Made by a program: the position numbers and the translations under genes
In this document: one piece after another, positions 41,027 to 48,228 of the stretch
Numbering within the stretch: the stretch's first letter is position 1
Layout of the letters: each line of letters opens with the position of its first letter
Notes under the pieces: generated by a model
Database searches by the model: none
What the model saw: the letters and a program-made list of their open reading frames with translations, nothing else
What the model was told of the DNA's origin: nothing
Origin: Streptomyces althioticus
GTDB taxonomy: Bacteria; Actinomycetota; Actinomycetes; Streptomycetales; Streptomycetaceae
Assembly: GCA_014649355.1 (NCBI GenBank)
Contig: BMSW01000010.1
Coordinates: forward strand, 124,001 to 188,000
Direction of reading: 5' to 3'
Length of the DNA stretch: 64,000 bases

Positions 41027-42094
41027 TCAGCACATTCCGGTGGGTTCGGAGAGCGTGCAGGTGTTGCGGCTGAAGGTGTTGGTCTTCGCGGTGTCGCGGT
41101 TGGCGAGGTCGGCCGGGCTGTTGCCGGTCACCAGGTTGTCGCGGATGTCGTTGCGCTCGCTGGGCGTGCCGACGAGGCTCTTGAACAGCACGATGCCGCC
41201 GGACAGCGGGGAGGTGCCCTTGTTGTTCTCGACCCGGTTGAACGCCACCCGGGTCTCCTCCACGCCGGTGAGGACGATGCCGGAGCCCTGGAGGAAGGGC
41301 AGGCGGGGCGTCGCGGCGCAGTGCTTGTTGTTGGCGTGGACGTGGTTCCAGGTGACGCTCAGGTGTCCGGCGCGGGGCGTGGACTCGTCGCCGACGACGA
41401 ACACGGCGGCGCAGTTGCCGGTGGCCTCGTTGTGGTCGACGCTGAGGTTCCGCAGACGCCGGACGGTGACGCCGACCCGGTTCTCCGCCGTCTCGTTGAA
41501 GCGGACGACCGTATTCTTCGCGTCGCGCGCGCCTTCCTCGGTGTCGACGGTGTTGGCGACGAACAGCCCGGCGTCGCCGTTCTTGCGGGTGACGTTGTAG
41601 CTGATCACGCTGCGCGCGGAACGCTCGGTGGCGATGCCCCACTGGCCGTTCTTCTCGGAGGTCACGTAGCGCACCTTGAGGTTCTCGGTGCCGGTCGCCC
41701 ACACGCCGTTCTTCGCGAATCCGCGCACCGTCAGGGACCGTACGGAGACGTTCTTCACCGGCTTCTTGTCGGTGCCGGTGACGCAGACGCCGTTGCCCGC
41801 CTTGGCGCAGGCGGACTTGCCGGCGCTCGCGGGGGGTTCCAGTACGGTGCGGCCGGCGGCGTCGCCGCGCAGGGTGATGCCCGAGCGGGTGATGTCGACG
41901 CTCTGCTTGTAGGTGCCGGCGGCGATCATGACCGTGTCCCCGGACTTGGCGGCGTCCACGGCCTTCTGGATGGACTGCCCGGGCTGTACGCGGTGCACGG
42001 CCGACTGGTGGGTCGTGGTCGAGGGCGCGGCACCGATCCCCGCCGCCACGACGGCGGTGGTACAGGCGACATACGCGATGTGACGTTTGTTCAT
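41027..42094 (-). CDS. Secreted right-handed parallel beta-helix protein
   Basis: 355 residues from ATG 42094. A signal peptide (MNKRHIAYVACTTAVVAAGIGAAPS) is followed by VQPGQSIQKAVDAAKSGDTVMIAAGTYKQSVDITRSGITLRGD, the usual start of pectate-lyase-like beta-helices, and by repeated coils rich in Asn (ISYNVTRKNGDAGLFVAN, VRFNETAENRVGVTVRRLRNLSVDHNEATGN). Cys pairs near 115-123 and at the end (TCTLSEPTGMC) may form disulfides. No catalytic Asp/Arg set typical of pectate lyases is obvious, so it could be a glycan-binding or mannuronan-epimerase-like protein. Confidence 0.85.
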   Translation of the reverse strand: MNKRHIAYVACTTAVVAAGIGAAPSTTTHQSAVHRVQPGQSIQKAVDAAKSGDTVMIAAGTYKQSVDITRSGITLRGDAAGRTVLEPPASAGKSACAKAGNGVCVTGTDKKPVKNVSVRSLTVRGFAKNGVWATGTENLKVRYVTSEKNGQWGIATERSARSVISYNVTRKNGDAGLFVANTVDTEEGARDAKNTVVRFNETAENRVGVTVRRLRNLSVDHNEATGNCAAVFVVGDESTPRAGHLSVTWNHVHANNKHCAATPRLPFLQGSGIVLTGVEETRVAFNRVENNKGTSPLSGGIVLFKSLVGTPSERNDIRDNLVTGNSPADLANRDTAKTNTFSRNTCTLSEPTGMC

Positions 42095-42315
42095 ACGGCC
42101 GAAGCTATGAGCGGCCCTGGTGGCCCGCCACCGGTGATCACCCAGCCGGGCGCGGGTTTGGACGTCCGCGTTTTCCGCCCCCGTGCGGCCCGCTTCCCGG
42201 CCGCTCACCCGTTCGACTGGTGGGCGGGCGGTCCCCGCAGTAGCGTCGGGAACGCGGCCCCGGTGTCGCACCGCCCGGCCGCCCGTCCACCGCGCACCCA
42301 CGTCGGGAGACGCCC

Positions 42316-43062
42316 ATGGCGACCGGCACCCCTCACCCCCAGGACCTCGCGGACCAGACCGTGGTGGTCATCGGCGCGAGCTCCGGCATCGGGCTCTCGA
42401 CGGCACGTCAGGTACGGCGGCACGGCGGCCGGGTCGTCATGGCGGGACGCGACCCGCGGCGGCTGGAGCGCGCGGCGGCGGAGGTCGGGGCGGAGCGTTC
42501 CGCGGCGCTCGACGCCGCCGACACGGACCGGCTCCGCGAGTTCTTCGACGCCCTGCCCGGCCCCGTCGACCACGTCGTGTCGACGGCCGGGTCCCCCTTC
42601 TACGCGACGCTCGCCGACCTGGACGTCGACGAGGCGCGCGCCCATGTCGGGGAGCGGCTGGCCCTCACCCTCGGGGTCGCCAAGTACGGCGGCGCCATGG
42701 TTCGGGAGGCCGGAACGCTGGTGTTCGTCGGCGGGACCGGCGGCCGCCGTCCCGGGATCGGGGCGTCGGTGACCGCGGCGCTGACGGCGGCCCTGCCCGC
42801 GCTCACGTCGAGTCTGGCGGTGGAGCTGGCGCCGGTGCGGGTCAACCTGGTCGCTCCCGGCTTCGTCGACACGCCCCTGTCCGCTTCCCTCCTCGGCGAC
42901 CGGCTCGAGGAGCGCCGCGAACGACTGCGCGCGACCCTCCCGATACGGCGGGTCGTCGGCCCGGACGACGTGGCCGCGGTGATCCTCCACCTCATGGTCA
43001 ACGAGGCCGTGACGGGCGCGACGTACGACGTGGACGGCGGCCAGCAGCTGGTGCCGCCGTGA
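42316..43062 (+). CDS. SDR-fold oxidoreductase lacking the YxxxK motif
   Basis: 248 residues. The cofactor motif TVVVIGASSGIGLSTARQVRRHGGRVVMAGRD is classical, and APGFVDTPLS and VTGATYDVDGGQQL are the usual SDR tail. At the catalytic site, however, GGTGGRRPGIGASVTAALTAALPALTSSLAVEL has neither Tyr nor Lys in the YxxxK spacing, so a standard hydride-transfer mechanism is doubtful. It belongs to the divergent SDR group common in actinobacteria. It is divergent from the beta-helix gene and 121 bp upstream of the FAD-disulfide oxidoreductase. Confidence 0.85.
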   Translation: MATGTPHPQDLADQTVVVIGASSGIGLSTARQVRRHGGRVVMAGRDPRRLERAAAEVGAERSAALDAADTDRLREFFDALPGPVDHVVSTAGSPFYATLADLDVDEARAHVGERLALTLGVAKYGGAMVREAGTLVFVGGTGGRRPGIGASVTAALTAALPALTSSLAVELAPVRVNLVAPGFVDTPLSASLLGDRLEERRERLRATLPIRRVVGPDDVAAVILHLMVNEAVTGATYDVDGGQQLVPP

Positions 43063-43183
43063 TCACGCGGCGCCGGTGACGTGGCCGGCGCGGGGTGCCG
43101 CCCGCACGCCGGGCGATGTCGTGCCCGGAGGTGGACACTGGAAGGACGCGCCCAGTCGACCATCCGAGTGCACGGAGGCGGGC

Positions 43184-44638
43184 ATGAACGGCACTTCCCG
43201 GGCCTACGACGTGGTGGTTCTCGGGGCGGGACCGACGGGGGAGAACCTCGCCGACCGCACCCGCGCCGCCGGACTGACCACGGTCATCGTGGAGAACGAA
43301 CTGCTCGGCGGCGAATGCTCGTTCTGGGCGTGCGAACCGAGCAAGGCGCTGTTGCGCCCCGTGCTGGCGCGTGCCGACGCCCGGCGCGTCCCGGGGCTGC
43401 GCCGGGCGGTCGAGGGCCCCCTCGACGTGCCCGCGGTCTTCGAGCACCGTGACGCGATGGCCGCGCACTGGCAGGACGCGGACCAGGAGGAGTGGCTGGA
43501 CTCGGTCTCCGTGGACCTGGTGCGCGGGCACGGCCGGTTGAGCGGCCCCCGCCAGGTCGTCGTGGACACGCCGGACGGCGAGCGGGTGGAGCTGACCGCA
43601 CGGCACGCGGTCGGGGTGTGCACGGGCACGGTCACCGCGTTCCCGGACCTTCCCGGACTCGCGGAGACACGGCCGTGGACCAACCGGCAGGCGACGGCGG
43701 CGCGGCACGTGCCGGACCGGCTCGTGGTGGTCGGCGGCGGGGTGGTCGCCGTGGAGATGGCCACGGCGTTCCGGGCGCTCGGCTCCCGGGTGACGATGCT
43801 GGTACGCGGCGGGCTGCTGGGCCGGATGGAGCCGTTCGCCGGGGAGATGGTGACGGACGCGCTGCGCGAGGCCGGGGTGGACGTGCGGTTCGGCAGGTCG
43901 GTGGCCGGCGTGGAGCGCGAGGACGGCGGGGACGGGCCCGTGCGGGTCACGACGGACGACGGGGACACGGTGGTCGCGGACGAGATCCTGTTCGCCACCG
44001 GACGCGCTCCGCACACCGGCGACATCGGCCTGGAGACCGTCGGCCTCACCCCGGGCGACTGGCTGCCGGTGGACGACTCCTACCGCGTGCCGGAGATCAC
44101 CGAGGGCTGGCTGTACGCGGTCGGGGACGTCAACCACCGCGCCCTGATGACCCATCAGGGCAAGTACCAGGCGCGGATCGCGGGCGCCGTGATCGGGGCA
44201 CGCGCCAAGGGCGAGCCGCTCGACGACGGCAGGTGGGGGCGGCACGCCCCGACCGCCGACAGCGCCGCCGTGCCGCAGGTCGTCTTCACCGAGCCGGAGG
44301 TGGCGTCGGTGGGCCCGACCGCCCGGGAGGCCGAGCGGTCGGGGCTGAAGGTCGACGTCGTGGACTTCGACATGGGGAAGATCGCCGGTGCGGTGCAGTA
44401 CGCGGAGGGGTACCGGGGCCGGGCGCGGGTGATCGTCGACAGCGAGCGCGGGAACGTCGTCGGGGCGACCTTCGTGGGCCCGGGCGTCCAGGAGCTGCTG
44501 TACTCGGCGACCGTCGCCGTCACCAGCGAGGTGCCGGTGGCCCGGCTGTGGCACGCCGTCCCGGCGTTCCCCACGATCAGCGAGGTGTGGCTGCGGATCC
44601 TGGAGACGTACCGGGACAGCGACGGCTCGGCGGCCTGA
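43184..44638 (+). CDS. FAD-dependent pyridine nucleotide-disulfide oxidoreductase
   Basis: 484 residues from ATG 43184, with GGAGG upstream. DVVVLGAGPTGENLADR binds FAD; the redox-active disulfide is Cys45-Cys50 in GGECSFWACEPSK (class I CxxxxC). RLVVVGGGVVAVEMATAF binds NAD(P), LYAVGDVNHRALMTHQGKYQARIAG is the second FAD block, and the dimerisation domain (about 345-475) ends WHAVPAFPTISEVWLRILE. It has HAVPAFPT where lipoamide dehydrogenase and mercuric reductase have HxHPTxxE. There is no HMA domain or C-terminal Cys pair, so it is not MerA. The substrate is unknown. Confidence 0.88.
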   Translation: MNGTSRAYDVVVLGAGPTGENLADRTRAAGLTTVIVENELLGGECSFWACEPSKALLRPVLARADARRVPGLRRAVEGPLDVPAVFEHRDAMAAHWQDADQEEWLDSVSVDLVRGHGRLSGPRQVVVDTPDGERVELTARHAVGVCTGTVTAFPDLPGLAETRPWTNRQATAARHVPDRLVVVGGGVVAVEMATAFRALGSRVTMLVRGGLLGRMEPFAGEMVTDALREAGVDVRFGRSVAGVEREDGGDGPVRVTTDDGDTVVADEILFATGRAPHTGDIGLETVGLTPGDWLPVDDSYRVPEITEGWLYAVGDVNHRALMTHQGKYQARIAGAVIGARAKGEPLDDGRWGRHAPTADSAAVPQVVFTEPEVASVGPTAREAERSGLKVDVVDFDMGKIAGAVQYAEGYRGRARVIVDSERGNVVGATFVGPGVQELLYSATVAVTSEVPVARLWHAVPAFPTISEVWLRILETYRDSDGSAA

Positions 44639-44668
44639 CGGGCTGACCCCGGCGCGGCCTGACGGGCT

Positions 44669-44715
44669 GACCCCGGCGGCCTGGGCCGCCGGGGTCGGCT
44701 CGGGCCGCCGGGGTC
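44669..44715. terminator. Hairpin and direct-repeat cluster between convergent genes
   Basis: GACCCCGGCGGCC (44669-44681) and GGCCGCCGGGGTC (44684-44696) form the main stem, with a second right arm GGGCCGCCGGGGTC at 44702-44715 overlapping the alcohol dehydrogenase stop. The left side repeats GCCTGACGGGCTGACCCCGGCG twice. It acts most likely as a bidirectional terminator. Confidence 0.75.
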
Positions 44716-45736
44716 AGTTCGGGGTGAGCACCATGCGGAAGCGTGCGCTGCCGTCCATCATCTTCCCGAAGGCGGTGTTCGCCTCGTCGAGCGGCAGGAC
44801 CTCCGTCATGGGGCGGATGCCGTGCCGGGCGGCGAAGGTCATGGTGTCCTGCACGTCCTGCGCGGTCCCGGAGGGGTGGCCGCGCAGCAACCGCCCCTTG
44901 AGGATCAGCTGAAGAGGGCTGACCGGCATCGGGTCGGGTGTCGCGCCGACGACGACGAGCTCACCGCGCGGGGCGAGTCCGTCCACCGTGGCGGCCATGG
45001 CCTCGGAGTTGCCGGCGGTGGCCAGCACCACCTTCGCGCCGCCGAGCGCCTGGAGGGCCTCCCCGACGGGGCCCGCCGTGCTGTCGACGTAGTGGTGGGC
45101 GCCCAACTCCTTGGCGAAGTCGGCCTTGTCCGCACCGCGCGCGATCGCGACCGTCTCGTAGCCCATGGCCGCCGCGAACCGCACGGCCAGGTGCCCGAGG
45201 CCGCCGATGCCCTGGATCGCCACCACGTCGTCCGGCCGGGCGCCGCTGCGCCGCAGCCCGTTGTACACCGTGACGCCCGCGCAGGCCATGGGCCCCGCGT
45301 CGGTGGCGGCGAGCGCGTCGGGGATGCGGGCCAGGGCGTCGACGGGCGCGACGATCGCCTCGGCGAAGCCGCCGTCGTAGGCGTAGCCGGGGATCTTGAG
45401 GTTGTCGCAGACGATGAAGTCGCCTCGGCGGCACGGGACGCAGTGCAGGCAGCTGCCGCCGAACCAGCCGACGGTGACCCGGTCCCCCACCTGCCAGCCC
45501 ATCTCGTCGGCCCCGTCACCGAGTTCGTCGATGCGGCCGGCTGTCTCGTGCCCCGGCACCAGCGGGAAGGGTACGCCGGGCATCCCGGCGGAGACGAACA
45601 TGGCGTCGCTGCGGCAGACCCCGCAGGCCTCGACGGCGATGCGTACGTGACGCGGGCCCGGCCGGGGAACCTCGCGTTCCACGATTTCGAACGACCCGTT
45701 GGGAGCGGGTACTTGGGCGACTCGGTACGTGTTCAT
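44714..45736 (-). CDS. Zinc-dependent alcohol dehydrogenase (MDR family)
   Basis: 340 residues. The catalytic zinc site is Cys38 (ACGVCRSD) with His63-Glu64 (PGHETAG); the structural zinc Cys are 96, 99, 102 and 110 (GGSCLHCVPCRRGDFIVCDN). IQGIGGLGHLAVRFAAAMGYETVAIARG is the NAD(P) site. This is the AdhA/AdhP-like group that oxidises primary alcohols or reduces aldehydes, cytoplasmic. It is convergent to the disulfide oxidoreductase and not obviously in an operon. Confidence 0.93.
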   Translation of the reverse strand: MNTYRVAQVPAPNGSFEIVEREVPRPGPRHVRIAVEACGVCRSDAMFVSAGMPGVPFPLVPGHETAGRIDELGDGADEMGWQVGDRVTVGWFGGSCLHCVPCRRGDFIVCDNLKIPGYAYDGGFAEAIVAPVDALARIPDALAATDAGPMACAGVTVYNGLRRSGARPDDVVAIQGIGGLGHLAVRFAAAMGYETVAIARGADKADFAKELGAHHYVDSTAGPVGEALQALGGAKVVLATAGNSEAMAATVDGLAPRGELVVVGATPDPMPVSPLQLILKGRLLRGHPSGTAQDVQDTMTFAARHGIRPMTEVLPLDEANTAFGKMMDGSARFRMVLTPN

Positions 45737-45863
45737 GGTGGTACTCCGGAGCCGGCGGCGACCGTAGGGGGGTGGTCCGCGCGCCGAGCGGGGTCGGGAC
45801 GGACGGAGGTCGGGTGAGGGGCGGGACGTTCGCCCGGGGCTTGATGGTGCCCGGTGTCACCTC

Positions 45864-45884
45864 CTCCCGCGTCGCACGCGGGAG
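45864..45884. terminator. Hairpin downstream of the GOLPH3-like gene
   Basis: CTCCCGCGT (45864-45872) and ACGCGGGAG (45876-45884): 9-bp perfect stem, 3-nt loop, in the 233-bp gap 45737-45969. It lies about 86 bp past the GOLPH3-like stop. Nothing else is seen in the gap. Confidence 0.6.
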
Positions 45885-45969
45885 TGTCCATCCCACCACC
45901 GGTGCCCGGGGGCGGCAACACGGGACGGCCGCACCCCGGCGGGCGGCGGGCGGCCACCCCGCGGGACGG

Positions 45970-46572
45970 TCAGTCGCCGCGCCAGATGTTGTCGAAGGCC
46001 GCGGCCTCGATGGTGCGGCGCTGCCGCTCACCGGCCAGTTCCGTGACGGCCTGGAGCACGGCCGCGAGCACCGTCGTCCGCTCGTCGTCGAGCCCGTCGA
46101 ACGCCTCGCCGCCCTGCTCGGTCAGTCCGACGGCGGCCACGAGGGCGCCGAGCACGGGCTCGCCCGACGAGCGGCGCCCCTCCGCCGCCCGCGCCGGCGA
46201 CGGGTCGGCCGGAGCGGTGCGCTGCCGCCGCAGCGGGTTGCGGCTCCGCCGCTCGGGCTCGACGAGCCCCTCCTCCTCCAGGACGGTCCGGTAACGCCCG
46301 GCGAGGTCGCGGCCCCGGCGCCAGAGCCAGTCGTCCACGGTCTCGCCCGGTCCGCCGCCCGCCAGCCACTGCGCGGCCTCGGACAGCAGGCGGTCGCCGG
46401 CCGGCGCGGGTCCGGCGGGGACCAGGAGAGTGCCGTCGAGGGTGAGCGCCTCGGCGTCGAGGAGGTCGATCAGCTCCGCCCCCGCGAGGGCGAGCGACAG
46501 GTCGCCCTGCTCCACCACGGTCCTGTCCCGCGGGTCGGCGGCGACGAGGGCCAGGTCACGCGCTGTGGTCAT
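45970..46572 (-). CDS. GOLPH3/GPP34-like protein
   Basis: 200 residues. MTTARDLALVAADPRDRTVVEQGDLSLALAGAELIDLLDAEALTLDGTLLVPAG and LSEAAQWLAGGGPGETVDDWLWRRGRDLAGRYRTVLEEEGLVEPERRS, then RTTVLAAVLQAVTEL, match the bacterial GPP34 family. In eukaryotes GOLPH3/Vps74 binds PtdIns4P at the Golgi; in Streptomyces, related proteins are numerous and membrane-associated, with no settled role. An insertion of about 25 polar residues (PLRRQRTAPADPSPARAAEGRRSS) breaks the helical core. It is divergent from the tautomerase gene by 231 bp. Confidence 0.87.
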   Translation of the reverse strand: MTTARDLALVAADPRDRTVVEQGDLSLALAGAELIDLLDAEALTLDGTLLVPAGPAPAGDRLLSEAAQWLAGGGPGETVDDWLWRRGRDLAGRYRTVLEEEGLVEPERRSRNPLRRQRTAPADPSPARAAEGRRSSGEPVLGALVAAVGLTEQGGEAFDGLDDERTTVLAAVLQAVTELAGERQRRTIEAAAFDNIWRGD

Positions 46573-46803
46573 GGTCAACTCCGGTACGGGCGGGAGGCCG
46601 TCACCTCCACAGTCGCACACCCGGGCCCGCGCGGCGCGTCCCGGCCTTCCCCCTTCCCGAGCTGCGAAGCTCCCCCGGATGGGTGATGCTGGACGTCCGG
46701 CGGCGAAGTGCCTTCCACACGCCTCGGCCGCCGACAACCGCGTCCGCACCGACCTGCGTCCCCACCTCGCCGGGCCACCCCATCCCCGTCCCCGGGACGA
46801 CCC

Positions 46804-47205
46804 ATGCCGATCTACACCTGCACCTGTGTCCAGGGCTCCCTGCCGTCCGACGTCAAGGACGGACTCGCCGCCGAGATCACCAGAATCCACGCCGACATCA
46901 ACGGCGTCCCGCCCGACTACGTCAACGTCGTCTTCACGGAGACGCCCCGGGAGAACGTCTACGTCGGCGGCCGCCCCGGCACTCCCCTGCTGATCAACGG
47001 CTGGGCGCGGCGCGGCCATCCGCAGGACTCGACGACCCGGCTGGCCCTGGCGATCGCGGAGGCCGCGTCCCGCATCTCCGGCATTCCGCAGGAGCACGTG
47101 ATGGTGGTGATCCTCGACAGCCCCGCGCGCTCCGCCGTGGAGGCGGGCCGCGTCCTGCCCGATCCGGGCCATGAGGCGGAGTGGCTCGCCGCGGGGCGCA
47201 GTTGA
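46804..47205 (+). CDS. Tautomerase/MIF-like (4-oxalocrotonate tautomerase superfamily) protein
   Basis: 133 residues. The start MPIYTCTC leaves Pro1 as the N-terminal catalytic base after Met removal, the hallmark of the superfamily. ITRIHADINGVPPDYVNVVFTETPRENVYVGGRPG, then a second half ALAIAEAASRISGIPQEHVMVVILDSPARSAVEAGRVLPDPGHEAEWLAA, make a double beta-alpha-beta unit as in CaaD/cis-CaaD/MSAD-type enzymes. The frame is open further upstream, but only this ATG gives Pro1. It may work with the acetoacetate-decarboxylase-like and TPP enzymes that follow. Confidence 0.85.
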   Translation: MPIYTCTCVQGSLPSDVKDGLAAEITRIHADINGVPPDYVNVVFTETPRENVYVGGRPGTPLLINGWARRGHPQDSTTRLALAIAEAASRISGIPQEHVMVVILDSPARSAVEAGRVLPDPGHEAEWLAAGRS

Positions 47206-47207
47206 GG

Positions 47208-47302
47208 CGACCGCCGCTTCTTCCCGGCCACCGACCGCTTCCTCCCGGCCACCGACTGCTTCTTCCCGGGCGACCACCGCTTCTTCCCCGGCGACCGCCG
47301 CC
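47208..47302. repeat. Degenerate short tandem repeat after the tautomerase gene
   Basis: Five units built on CGACCGCTTCTTCCCGGCCAC, with lengths 24, 21, 18, 21 and a partial, all multiples of three. They start 3 bp after the stop at 47205 and fill most of the 153-bp gap before the next gene. No convincing ORF uses them. Confidence 0.75.
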
Positions 47303-47358
47303 CCTCCTTTCTGACGCACCCTTTCCGACCGTGCCGTTCACGAGCCTGAGGAGTCCTC

Positions 47359-48147
47359 ATGCTGAAGGGTTACACCGTCCCGCTGTCCCCCAAGGGCGAG
47401 GCCAACATCGCGCCGGCACCGCCCTGGCACTACGCCGGCGACATCGTCGGCGTCGAGTTCTTCACCGAGCCGTCCGCCGCCGAGGCGACGCTGCCCGAGG
47501 GACTGGACCCCGACCCGGACACCTCGGGCAGGGTGGTCGCGTTCTTCGTGGACTGGCAGTTCAACGGCGAGCAGGACGAGTACCTCGACCCGGTCCGCAG
47601 CCAGTACCGGGAGTTCTTCGTGCTGGTCGACGCCCGGCACCAGGGCCGGCCCGTGTCGTGGTGCCCGTACATCTACGTGGACAACCACCACGCGCTCGCG
47701 CGGGGCTGGATCCAGGGGTTCCCGAAGAAGGCGGGCAACGTGCACCAGACCCGGGTGTTCGCGTCGCCCGGCAAGGCGTCGCCGACGCTCTCGCCCGGCG
47801 CCCGCTTCGGGGCGACCCTCTCGTCCGACGAGCGCACCCTGGCGGAGGCGCGGGTCACCCTGGAGGCGCCGATGGAGGACCCGTCGGCCCTGCTCGCCCG
47901 GGACACGATCAATCTGCGGCACTTCCCCACGCTGGAGGTCGGCAAGTACGACAAGCCGGCCGTGCACGAGTTGGTGCGCATGGACTACGCCGACCAGCAG
48001 GTGGCGGACGTGTGGACGGGCACGAGCGAGATCACGCTGTTCCCGGCCGTGGGCGAGGAACTCGCGGACCTCGCGCCGGTCCGGCCCGGCATGGGCTTCC
48101 GCGCGTCGATGTCCTACAACGTCACGCAGGTCGAGCCGCTGGGGTAG
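47359..48147 (+). CDS. Acetoacetate decarboxylase-like superfamily enzyme
   Basis: 262 residues. GYTVPLSPKGEANIAPAPPWHYAGDIVGVEFFTEPSAAEATLPEGLDP and FFVLVDARHQGRPVSWCPYIYVDNHHALARGWIQGFPKKAGNVHQ contain the Schiff-base Lys (Lys123/124 in GFPKK) of the ADC fold. It diverges from true clostridial ADC and resembles the subgroup that includes MppR-type aldolase-dehydratases. It may therefore act on 2-oxo acids or related carbonyl compounds, not acetoacetate. The following gene encodes a TPP enzyme, 81 bp away. Confidence 0.85.
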   Translation: MLKGYTVPLSPKGEANIAPAPPWHYAGDIVGVEFFTEPSAAEATLPEGLDPDPDTSGRVVAFFVDWQFNGEQDEYLDPVRSQYREFFVLVDARHQGRPVSWCPYIYVDNHHALARGWIQGFPKKAGNVHQTRVFASPGKASPTLSPGARFGATLSSDERTLAEARVTLEAPMEDPSALLARDTINLRHFPTLEVGKYDKPAVHELVRMDYADQQVADVWTGTSEITLFPAVGEELADLAPVRPGMGFRASMSYNVTQVEPLG

Positions 48148-48180
48148 CACCGGCTCACCTCACCACGACGCTTCACCCCC

Positions 48181-48210
48181 CAGGACCCCGTAGGACCCCG
48201 TAGGACCCCG
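48181..48210. repeat. Three tandem decamers AGGACCCCGT before the TPP enzyme gene
   Basis: AGGACCCCGT at 48181 and 48191 and AGGACCCCGA at 48201, followed by AGGACAGGG 9 bp before the ATG at 48229. The decamers each carry AGGA and sit in the 5' untranslated region. Confidence 0.8.
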
Positions 48211-48228
48211 AGGACAGGGACCATCACC

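Noticed and set aside
43184..44638. Mercuric reductase
   Set aside because: No HMA domain, no C-terminal Cys pair and no mer genes nearby; only the generic class I disulfide oxidoreductase motifs are present.
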